Shown here one piece after another: positions 1-5,378 of a stretch of 5,847 nt of DNA. A model generated the notes under the pieces. It was not told where the DNA came from and did no database searches. It was given only the letters and a program-made list of their open reading frames with translations. The stretch lies in contig JAGOIO010000091.1 in the NCBI GenBank assembly GCA_017995595.1, positions 1-5,847 of the forward strand. The letters run 5' to 3'. Every line of letters starts with the position of its first letter. The stretch's first letter is position 1. This stretch comes from a bacterium. GTDB lineage: Bacteria; Cyanobacteriota; Vampirovibrionia; Gastranaerophilales; Gastranaerophilaceae. Both the position numbers and the translations under genes were made by a program.

Positions 1-96
1 ATATTATGTTTTATTATTGATAACTAAATTATATAACAAAAAGAAATAAATTAAAATTTTTAGATAAAAAACTCTTCATCTTTGCAATAATTTTTA
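1..96. other. AT-rich leader without a recognisable gene
   Basis: I see no credible coding frame, RNA gene or GC-rich terminator hairpin here. The stretch is mostly A/T runs. It probably holds the end of whatever lies to the left plus the upstream part of the tsaE promoter; TTGCAA at 82-87 resembles a -35 box but sits only 12 bp from the better -10 described next. Confidence 0.4.
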
Positions 97-105
97 TGTT
101 ATTAT
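97..105 (+). promoter_or_regulatory. Predicted extended -10 promoter of tsaE-tsaB (leaderless start)
   Basis: The sequence reads TGTTATTAT: a TG dinucleotide, one spacer base, then TATTAT, which matches TATAAT at five of six positions. If the last base of the hexamer is at -7, transcription begins at 112, the A of the tsaE ATG. No -35 box is convincing at 16-18 bp spacing, which an extended -10 can tolerate. No Shine-Dalgarno precedes tsaE, which fits a leaderless message. Random matches to such motifs are common in AT-rich DNA, so this remains a prediction. Confidence 0.4.
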
Positions 106-111
106 GATTAT

Positions 112-585
112 ATGGAAAAAAAATTTGAAAAAATTTGTCATAATATTGAAGAAACACAAGTTTTAGCTGAAAAATTTGCAAAACTTGTAAAAGAAGATGG
201 AGCGTTTGTAAGCCTGTATGGCGAAATAGGTGCCGGTAAGACTGCGTTTATAAGGTTTGTTGCAAAGGCTTTGGGTGTTGAAGAAAAAGTTACAAGTCCG
301 ACGTTTGTTATTTTGAATGAGTATCATGATGCGGATATTCCGATTTATCATTTTGATTTATATCGATTGGAAAATGAAGGTGTAAAGACTATTCTTGATG
401 AATTAAGAGAGTATTCTGAGGGTAGAGTTTTGACTTTTGTTGAGTGGGCTGAATTTTCGCAAGATGAAATACCTTTTAATCATTTGCAAGTTAATGTTAC
501 GTATGAAGATGATGATTCTCGAAAATATTCATTCAAAGCTGTTGGTGATGGTGTTTCAAAAATTATCGAAGGATTAAATAAATGA
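112..585 (+). CDS. tsaE: tRNA threonylcarbamoyladenosine biosynthesis ATPase TsaE
   Basis: TsaE (YjeE family) is the cytoplasmic P-loop ATPase that drives cycling of the TsaB-TsaD complex, which places threonylcarbamoyl on A37 of ANN-decoding tRNAs. The protein has 157 residues, normal for the family. Visible marks are the Walker A motif GEIGAGKT at 37-44, the switch-like TSPTF at 61-65, HFDLYRL at 80-86 (family HxDxYRL), and VEWAE at 110-114. The ATG at 112 gives a normal N-terminus and no other start is better, although no Shine-Dalgarno is visible. The stop overlaps the tsaB start by 4 nt (ATGA), so the two genes form an operon. TsaD is not in the window. Confidence 0.96.
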   Translation: MEKKFEKICHNIEETQVLAEKFAKLVKEDGAFVSLYGEIGAGKTAFIRFVAKALGVEEKVTSPTFVILNEYHDADIPIYHFDLYRLENEGVKTILDELREYSEGRVLTFVEWAEFSQDEIPFNHLQVNVTYEDDDSRKYSFKAVGDGVSKIIEGLNK

Positions 586-1247
586 ATATATTAGCATTTG
601 ATACCTGTTTAAATAGAATGTTTGTTGCTGTTGGCGATGAAAATGGAGTTTTTTCTTCAAAAGTAGTTGAAACTACTGAATCTACATATCATTCTGCGTT
701 CTTGATTTCAACAATTGTTGAAATGTTAAAGGCTTGCGGATTAACTCCTGCTGAAATTGATGTCGTTGCGACAAACAGAGGTCCAGGAAGTTTTACTGGT
801 ATTCGTTGTTGTACAACTGTTGCAAGAGTTTTGGCTCAAGCCAGAGATTTAAAAGCTATCGGTGTTTCTTCTCTTGAGATTCTTTCTAGAATTAATAAGT
901 CAAATAAAAAAACTTTTGTAGCTTTAGATGCTAGAAAAAATAAAGCTTATGTTGCTATATATGATAATGGTAAGGAAATATTTTCACCTCAAGCTGTTGA
1001 AATTGAAAAGGTTGAAGATATGCTAAAAAATGATGATTATTGTATTATTTCCGATAAGGCTTTATCTTCAAAATTCGGTGGATTTGCTTACGAAGATATA
1101 AATGATGATTTGGGTATTTATCTTGTAAAGATTGCAAGTGAAAAATTAGCTGAGAATTGTGAAACTAACTGGAGAAAGTTGATGCCATTATATATTCAAC
1201 CTCCGGCTATGAATGTCAAAAAAACTCCGGTTAAAAATAATAAATAG
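582..1247 (+). CDS. tsaB: tRNA threonylcarbamoyladenosine biosynthesis protein TsaB
   Basis: TsaB (YeaZ) is the catalytically inactive ASKHA-fold partner of TsaD; the heterodimer together with TsaE makes t6A37 in tRNA. The 221 residues match the usual length. The N-terminus MNILAFDTC is the first ASKHA strand with its Asp-Thr. The family signature NRGPGSFTGIR lies at 65-75, ALDARKNKAYVAIY at 114-127, and the C-terminal PLYIQPP at 202-208 replaces the usual P-x-Y-L/I-R segment. The start is supported by GAAGGA at 568-573, 8 nt upstream, inside the end of tsaE. The usual companions rimI and tsaD do not follow; the next gene is convergent and its stop lies 2 nt away. Confidence 0.95.
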   Translation: MNILAFDTCLNRMFVAVGDENGVFSSKVVETTESTYHSAFLISTIVEMLKACGLTPAEIDVVATNRGPGSFTGIRCCTTVARVLAQARDLKAIGVSSLEILSRINKSNKKTFVALDARKNKAYVAIYDNGKEIFSPQAVEIEKVEDMLKNDDYCIISDKALSSKFGGFAYEDINDDLGIYLVKIASEKLAENCETNWRKLMPLYIQPPAMNVKKTPVKNNK

Positions 1248-1249
1248 TT

Positions 1250-2164
1250 TTATTTGTATTGGGCAAGAGTTTTAGATATAAGATTTTTCATATTTGCTCT
1301 AACTTTTTTAGGTGAAATTACTTCACAAAGTGTTCCGTATCTAAGCAATCTTTTTAGTAATAATTTTTCATCTTCGATTGGATTCATTATAAGAGTTGTT
1401 CCATCATCATTAGTTTTCAAGAGTCTTTCTCCATCATGAAGTCTGTATCCTTTAGCTAATTTTCCATACAATTTGAACGTTATAGATGATGTAACGCTTG
1501 AAATGTTTGCTTTTAACGGAAGTTGGCTAACTTCTATAATATCGTCAAAATTTATATCTTGGTTTTGTGCTGAAATAGGATTAAAACCTTGTATAAATAT
1601 TTGATTTGCTTTGTAGTTAATACATTTAGGCTCAATAATAACTGTAGCTTGTATTTCGGTTGTTTCTCTATATAATATTTTTAATTTTAAATTATCTTTG
1701 CAATATTTTTCATATTCTTTTATTTTTTCTTCGTATTTTGAATAATTATTTTTGAATTGAGGTGTACAAATATCTTTTGCCATTTTTAACTTTTCGTCTT
1801 TTATCCATTTTTCAAGATTTTGAACAAATTCTTGAATATTTATTCCTATACTTTCTTCCGGAAAAATCTTTGCATAATTTTCTATTGTTTTTATAAGTTT
1901 TATTTCTGCCATAGTTAAATCTATTTGTTTGGGCGAATTTTGCAAAACATATTTATCTTTGTGCTTATCAAAAATAAATCCAAAGACTTTCAGAGTGTTT
2001 ATATATTTCAAAATAGCTTCATTTGTGTATGTTTTGCTATGAATATCAGTTTTCTCAAAATAATTTATAATATCTTGTATGCTGGCTTCTTCTTTTATTA
2101 AAATTTTCAGAGTATCAAGAACCCTTATACATGTATCGCCGTTTTTAGGATTGGTTTTAGTCAT
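1250..2164 (-). CDS. WYL-domain transcriptional regulator (second of pair, degenerate WYL)
   Basis: This 304-residue protein has the layout of WYL regulators: an N-terminal winged-helix-like region (about 12-76), a linker, a WYL domain (about 152-215, from LKLKILYRE through IEPKCINYKANQIFIQGF to DIIEV), and the C-terminal WCX extension (about 226-304, ending LRYGTLCEVISPKKVR). WYL domains bind small ligands or nucleic acid and adjust DNA binding. The domain is degenerate: the Trp-Tyr-Leu position reads I-F-I, and the usual F-R-x-D-R-I segment reads INFDDI, without arginines. The ATG at 2164 has a strong GGAGG at 2174-2178, 9 nt away. It overlaps the upstream WYL gene by 8 nt, so the two are translationally coupled and probably act together. 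The regulated genes are unknown. Confidence 0.78.
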   Translation of the reverse strand: MTKTNPKNGDTCIRVLDTLKILIKEEASIQDIINYFEKTDIHSKTYTNEAILKYINTLKVFGFIFDKHKDKYVLQNSPKQIDLTMAEIKLIKTIENYAKIFPEESIGINIQEFVQNLEKWIKDEKLKMAKDICTPQFKNNYSKYEEKIKEYEKYCKDNLKLKILYRETTEIQATVIIEPKCINYKANQIFIQGFNPISAQNQDINFDDIIEVSQLPLKANISSVTSSITFKLYGKLAKGYRLHDGERLLKTNDDGTTLIMNPIEDEKLLLKRLLRYGTLCEVISPKKVRANMKNLISKTLAQYK

Positions 2165-3089
2165 TGTAAATTGCCTCCATTCCTTTTAATTTCTCTAGAA
2201 TTTCGGATTTGATGTCTTCTGGTGTAAGTACTTCACACTTATTCCCTTTGTATAGCAAGTCTTGAACAATACTAAATCTGCTCTTTCCTGTCTTTTCTAT
2301 TATATAAGTGTTTTCAGATTTTGAAATTATTTTTTCATCTTTTAGCGGGTTATAGTCATTTTTACTTCTTAATCTATATTGTACCTTTATATCTTCTACT
2401 TCTGTTTGCTCATTTCTTAATGATATTGACTGTATTTCTATTATTCTGTCAATTCTAAAATACGCATAATCTTTGTGGTATGTACTATAACCCCAAATAT
2501 ATAATTTTTCAGAGCGAAATCCTATTCTATCAGCGATTATATTAATTTCTTTTTTCCCTGAGTTTGGTGAATTATATAAAAATTGAATTTGATTATGTTT
2601 TTCTGTGTGAGAAGCTAATTCCAGAAGTAAATCTTTATTAATATTTTTTAGAAAAGATAATTCTTTTAGTGAATTTTTAGTCTCTTTATTTTCAATAAGT
2701 AGTGAAATTTTGGAAAAAATATTTTCTAATAATATTAAATCTTTTATGCTTAATTCTGTATAAATATTTTTATAAATTTTTGAGATTGCTTTTAACTGTT
2801 TTGAAGATATTTCTAAATTAAAAGGTTGTGATAATAATACATATTTATTATTCGTCGTTTTATTAGCTTTTGTTATGTTGCACCCTATTGTACGTAAGGA
2901 ATTTATATAAATTCTTAACGTATCAGAAGAAAATTTTTCTTTTATATAAGGATTATTTACAAATGCCTCGTTTATTTCATTAGTAGATTTTGGACCTTGT
3001 AATAAAATTTCTAAAAGCACTAAAGTTCTATATCCGGTTAAGGACATAAAGCTACAATTTATTGTCTTATTCTTTAAAAATTCCTGCAT
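2157..3089 (-). CDS. WYL-domain transcriptional regulator (first of pair)
   Basis: Read from the ATG at 3089, the protein has 310 residues: a helix-turn-helix region (about 18-76, from TGYRTLVLLEILL to SLRTIGCNITK), a helical linker, a WYL domain (about 160-220) with KLYIWGY and the intact FRIDRI segment, then a WCX-type C-terminus with LLYKGNKCEVLTPEDIK. The reading frame is open to a TTG at 3191, but that would add a hydrophobic 34-residue tail absent from the family and run over the spmA promoter. The ATG at 3089 has GGAG at 3101-3104 and is preferred; GTG at 3101 is a weaker choice. The protein is divergent from spmA and coupled to the downstream WYL gene. A DNA-binding regulator of itself and spmAB is the natural inference. 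Confidence 0.8.
   Translation of the reverse strand: MQEFLKNKTINCSFMSLTGYRTLVLLEILLQGPKSTNEINEAFVNNPYIKEKFSSDTLRIYINSLRTIGCNITKANKTTNNKYVLLSQPFNLEISSKQLKAISKIYKNIYTELSIKDLILLENIFSKISLLIENKETKNSLKELSFLKNINKDLLLELASHTEKHNQIQFLYNSPNSGKKEINIIADRIGFRSEKLYIWGYSTYHKDYAYFRIDRIIEIQSISLRNEQTEVEDIKVQYRLRSKNDYNPLKDEKIISKSENTYIIEKTGKSRFSIVQDLLYKGNKCEVLTPEDIKSEILEKLKGMEAIYND
2174..2178 (-). promoter_or_regulatory. Strong ribosome binding site of the second WYL gene
   Basis: On the minus strand this reads GGAGG, 9 nt before the ATG at 2164 and inside the last codons of the first WYL gene. It fixes the start of the second gene and suggests that both proteins are made in comparable amounts from one message. 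Confidence 0.7.
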
Positions 3090-3176
3090 AATCCCTAACA
3101 CTCCATTCTTACATATATATATTAAAACAAACACACAAAAAACATAATATATAAACTGTTTTTTGTAATCATATTC

Positions 3177-3191
3177 TTGAAAAATTTTCAA
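3177..3191. repeat. Perfect 15-bp palindrome, candidate operator
   Basis: TTGAAAAATTTTCAA consists of 7-bp arms TTGAAAA (3177-3183) and TTTTCAA (3185-3191) around one central base. The flanking bases do not extend the symmetry. Its left arm contains the TTGAAA that serves as the -35 box predicted for spmA, so a protein bound here would compete with RNA polymerase. Its place between a divergent regulator pair and spmAB makes it a candidate binding site for the WYL proteins. AT-rich DNA yields such palindromes by chance more often than balanced DNA, so function is inferred. Confidence 0.5.
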
Positions 3192-3205
3192 ATTAATGTT
3201 TAAAT
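3177..3205 (+). promoter_or_regulatory. Predicted promoter of spmA-spmB (leaderless start)
   Basis: The -35 box is TTGAAA (3177-3182, five of six matches). After 17 bp comes TTAAAT (3200-3205, four of six), preceded by TG at 3197-3198, which makes an extended -10. With the last hexamer base at -7, transcription starts at 3212, the A of the spmA ATG. No Shine-Dalgarno precedes spmA, in line with a leaderless message. The geometry from TG to ATG (15 nt) is identical to that at tsaE. Confidence 0.5.
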
Positions 3206-3211
3206 ATTTCT

Positions 3212-3832
3212 ATGAATTATATTTTTTATGGATTAATTGTAATATCAATTATTTTTGGTGCAATAAACGGAAAGCTTCCTGATGTTGTAAACTCAATATT
3301 AACAGGAGCTGAGCAATCTGTCAAAATAGCTTTTTCATTAATCGGAATAATGGCATTTTGGCTTGGAATTATGAAAATTGCAGAAAAATCAGGGCTTGTA
3401 GGTTTATTAGCAAAATTTATAAAACCGGTAACAAAATTTTTATTTAATGAAATTCCTGAAGAGGATTCAGCAATAGGTAGTGTTGCTATGAGTTTTTCAG
3501 CTAATGCTTTAGGCTTGTCTAATGCTGCAACGCCTATTGGATTGAAAGCAATGGAAGAATTGCAGGTTCATAATAAAAATAAAAAAACTGCATCAAATGC
3601 TATGTGTATGCTTCTTGCTATGAACACTGCTGGCTTTCAACTTATACCTGCCACTGTAATTGCTATTTTAGCAGGTATTGGCGATAAAAATCCTACAGAA
3701 ATTATCGCTCCAACGCTTCTTGTTACCTCTACAGTGTTTATTTTTGCAGTTTTAACAGCAAAAATATTTCAAAAGTTTTGGACACCTCAAGTTGAAGATA
3801 TTTCAACTAACAATGTTGGAGGTGATGAATAA
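3212..3832 (+). CDS. spmA: Spore maturation protein A-like membrane protein (nucleoside recognition domain)
   Basis: The 206 residues match SpmA of spore formers in length and motifs. NALGLSNAATPIGLKAME (98-115) and NTAGFQLIPATVIA (138-151) are family hallmarks, and the N-terminus MNYIFYGLIVISIIFGAING fits the usual start. The protein belongs to the nucleoside-recognition ('gate') domain group of multi-pass membrane proteins; hydrophobic segments lie near 3-19, 38-55, 128-155 and 165-187. In Bacillus, SpmA and SpmB are needed for normal spore core dehydration, but the transported substrate is not settled, and homologues occur in non-spore-formers. The stop shares one base with the spmB start (TAATG). 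There is no Shine-Dalgarno; the promoter appears to start at the ATG. Confidence 0.92.
   Translation: MNYIFYGLIVISIIFGAINGKLPDVVNSILTGAEQSVKIAFSLIGIMAFWLGIMKIAEKSGLVGLLAKFIKPVTKFLFNEIPEEDSAIGSVAMSFSANALGLSNAATPIGLKAMEELQVHNKNKKTASNAMCMLLAMNTAGFQLIPATVIAILAGIGDKNPTEIIAPTLLVTSTVFIFAVLTAKIFQKFWTPQVEDISTNNVGGDE
3818..3826 (+). promoter_or_regulatory. Near-complete Shine-Dalgarno of spmB
   Basis: GGAGGTGAT matches the anti-Shine-Dalgarno complement over nine bases, with GGAGG 9 nt before the spmB ATG. It lies inside the last codons of spmA. It shows that this genome uses strong ribosome binding sites for internal operon genes, which makes their absence at spmA and tsaE more telling. Confidence 0.8.
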
Positions 3833-4371
3833 TGAGTTTTCAATCAGTTTTAAACTTTATCTCTCTATGGGCGTTACCTGCTATAATAACTATAATTCTT
3901 ACTGCAGGGTTGGTCAAAAAAGTTCCGATTTATGAAGTATTTACAGAAGGTGCAAAAGACGGATTTAAGGTTGCTGTAAATATTATTCCTTACTTGGTTG
4001 CCATTATGGTAGGAATTTCTATGCTTAGAGCTTCTGGTGCTATTGATGTTGCGACGCATTGTTTTTCAGGCGTTTTAGCACGTTTTCATATTCCTACAAA
4101 TGTTTTGCCTCTTATTTTTGTAAGACCGCTTTCTGGGTCTGCTGCATTAGGAATATTTTCTGATATCGCTACAAGTTCAGGTCCGGTGTCTTATGCTACA
4201 AAACTTTCTGCAGTTATGGTTGGAAGCTCGGAGACTACTTTTTATGTCTTGTCTGTTTATTTTGGCTATGTAGGAATTACTAAGTTTAGATATGCCTTAA
4301 TTGTCGGATTATTAGCCGATATTTTAGCTGCGATTCTCTCTATAATTGTTTGTTCGCATGTCTTTCTTTAG
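3832..4371 (+). CDS. spmB: Spore maturation protein B-like membrane protein (nucleoside recognition domain)
   Basis: The product has 179 residues, the same size as Bacillus SpmB. Family marks are VPIYEVFTEGAKDGF (31-45), IIPYLVAI (51-58), RPLSGSAALG (98-107) and GSSETTFYVLSVYFG (131-145). Hydrophobic segments near 10-28, 48-65, 88-110, 125-147 and 154-175 point to a multi-pass inner-membrane protein that pairs with SpmA; in some bacteria the two are fused. It is coupled to spmA by the shared TAATG and a near-perfect Shine-Dalgarno. The role outside sporulation is unknown. Its stop overlaps, on the opposite strand, the stop of the metallopeptidase gene. Confidence 0.93.
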   Translation: MSFQSVLNFISLWALPAIITIILTAGLVKKVPIYEVFTEGAKDGFKVAVNIIPYLVAIMVGISMLRASGAIDVATHCFSGVLARFHIPTNVLPLIFVRPLSGSAALGIFSDIATSSGPVSYATKLSAVMVGSSETTFYVLSVYFGYVGITKFRYALIVGLLADILAAILSIIVCSHVFL

Positions 4372-5303
4372 TTTCTATGGTGAGCCCAATCATCTAATTT
4401 GTTTAATATCATAATGCTTACAGGTATAAACAAATATGTACCGAAACATGTTAGGTATGAACGCTTGATATTTTTGTATAAATCTTTTGTTATCATCTTT
4501 TCTTTAGGTAGCATTTGTTTTATTTTTCCAGATTTAAAGTCTTTTTCAACAACATCTTCTCGTATGCTCTTTAAGAAATTAAGTCCGTATTTTGTTGCCA
4601 TTCCTTCTGTAATAAGTTCAGGTGAATATGCAAGAATAGGAATGATTGACGAATGCTTCTTTAAAAAATTAATAATAGGATTACCGCTATCGTTATTTCC
4701 ATTTTGAGAATTTTTGTTTGCACTTGCCAGTGCGTACAACATCAATGCAACTTCTGTGTAATGTCCTCTTCCTCGTTGCAAAGTCCTCAAAAATTTTGTT
4801 TTATTTTCAATTACGGCATGTCCAAGCTCGTGGAAAAGTGCTGAAGATTCTTTTATGCCTGTTACAACTTGATTTTTACTATGGTCAAAATATGCATCAG
4901 ATGTTGCGGTTTTGAATCTCTGAACCTTATCTTTTGAAATGTTTAATTCTTTTCTGTTTTGCATGTCATCAGCAAGTCTTTCAAGCTTTGCGTTATCGTT
5001 GATTTTATCTGCAAAATGTTTATTTATTTTTCCGATAAGTAGTTTAGAATTTACAAGTTTTTGCAAATAGCAAAGTGCAACATTGAATCCGATTATACTC
5101 AAAACACTTCCTGTAATTGTTTTTACCACATTTCTTACAGCATGTTTTGCGGGTGCATTCTGTTCTTCAAATTCATCATTATAATTTGCAGGCATGTAAT
5201 AGTAATTTGAGTCGCCAAAAGATATCTGTTTTTCTCGTGGATTATTGCTACCACTATAAACAGGTGAATTTTGTTGTATTGTATTGTTTAAATTTAAACT
5301 CAT
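4368..5303 (-). CDS. Putative membrane zinc metallopeptidase (HELGH) with N-terminal ISFG tag
   Basis: I do not recognise this 311-residue protein as a named family. It has HELGH at 158-162, the HExxH zinc site of gluzincin-like peptidases; ELITEGMATKYG (229-240) about 70 residues later offers a glutamate as third ligand, an order reminiscent of M48-type enzymes. A hydrophobic helix lies at about 63-83 and another at about 283-301, suggesting membrane anchoring. The first 55 residues are polar, Asn/Gln/Tyr-rich, and contain ISFG at 27-30. The ATG at 5303 has AAGGT 9 nt upstream; the GTG at 5309 adds two residues but leaves only 3 nt, so ATG is preferred. It lies 75 nt downstream of ychF on the same strand. 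Substrate unknown; proteolytic activity is inferred from the motif only. Confidence 0.72.
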   Translation of the reverse strand: MSLNLNNTIQQNSPVYSGSNNPREKQISFGDSNYYYMPANYNDEFEEQNAPAKHAVRNVVKTITGSVLSIIGFNVALCYLQKLVNSKLLIGKINKHFADKINDNAKLERLADDMQNRKELNISKDKVQRFKTATSDAYFDHSKNQVVTGIKESSALFHELGHAVIENKTKFLRTLQRGRGHYTEVALMLYALASANKNSQNGNNDSGNPIINFLKKHSSIIPILAYSPELITEGMATKYGLNFLKSIREDVVEKDFKSGKIKQMLPKEKMITKDLYKNIKRSYLTCFGTYLFIPVSIMILNKLDDWAHHRN

Positions 5304-5312
5304 AGACACACT

Positions 5313-5344
5313 ACCTTGTACTTGTATAAAAACATGAACAAGGT
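5313..5344. repeat. Imperfect dyad between ychF and the metallopeptidase gene
   Basis: Arms 5313-5325 and 5332-5344 (outer seven bases ACCTTGT and ACAAGGT are perfect) pair over 13 positions with two mismatches around a 6-nt loop. On the minus-strand message the second arm contains AAGGT, the ribosome binding site of the peptidase gene. It could mask that site as an RNA hairpin, or act as an operator in DNA. No run of U follows, so it is not a good intrinsic terminator for ychF. Confidence 0.4.
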
Positions 5345-5378
5345 GAAATTTGCGTTTATTTTACAAAAGATTAAATTC

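Larger units (their letters stand above)
3090..3211. promoter_or_regulatory. Divergent control region between the WYL pair and spmAB
   Basis: This 122-bp gap exists if the first WYL gene starts at 3089. It is very AT-rich. It carries the spmA promoter and the 15-bp palindrome listed separately. On the minus strand there are several TATAAT-like hexamers (for example within 3111-3160), but I cannot choose one as the WYL promoter. The ribosome binding site GGAG for the WYL gene is at 3101-3104, with AGGG at 3093-3096. Confidence 0.5.

Noticed and set aside
163..351. Minus-strand open frame opposite tsaE, and plus-strand frame at 1254-1439 opposite the second WYL gene
   Set aside because: Both are shadows of conserved genes, with Lys/Asn/Phe-rich low-information translations.
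1250..3089. Assignment of the WYL pair as PafB/PafC DNA-damage regulators
   Set aside because: The tandem arrangement is similar, but there is no sequence feature that points to PafBC specifically and the neighbours are not proteasome or DNA repair genes. Kept only as an analogy.
3090..3191. N-terminal extension of the first WYL protein starting at TTG 3191, with a hydrophobic segment that looks like a membrane helix
   Set aside because: The start codon is TTG without a ribosome binding site, the extension is not part of WYL regulators, it covers the predicted spmA promoter and the palindrome, and AT-rich non-coding DNA naturally reads as Phe/Ile/Tyr/Leu. The ATG at 3089 has GGAG upstream.
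4399..4707. Plus-strand open frame of about 100 codons opposite the peptidase gene (similar ones at 4718-4915, 5117-5305 and 5316-5645)
   Set aside because: These lie antisense to the well-supported peptidase and ychF genes, have no ribosome binding site and no recognisable motif.
5313..5344. Intrinsic terminator of ychF
   Set aside because: The stem has mismatches and is not followed by a T-run on the minus strand.
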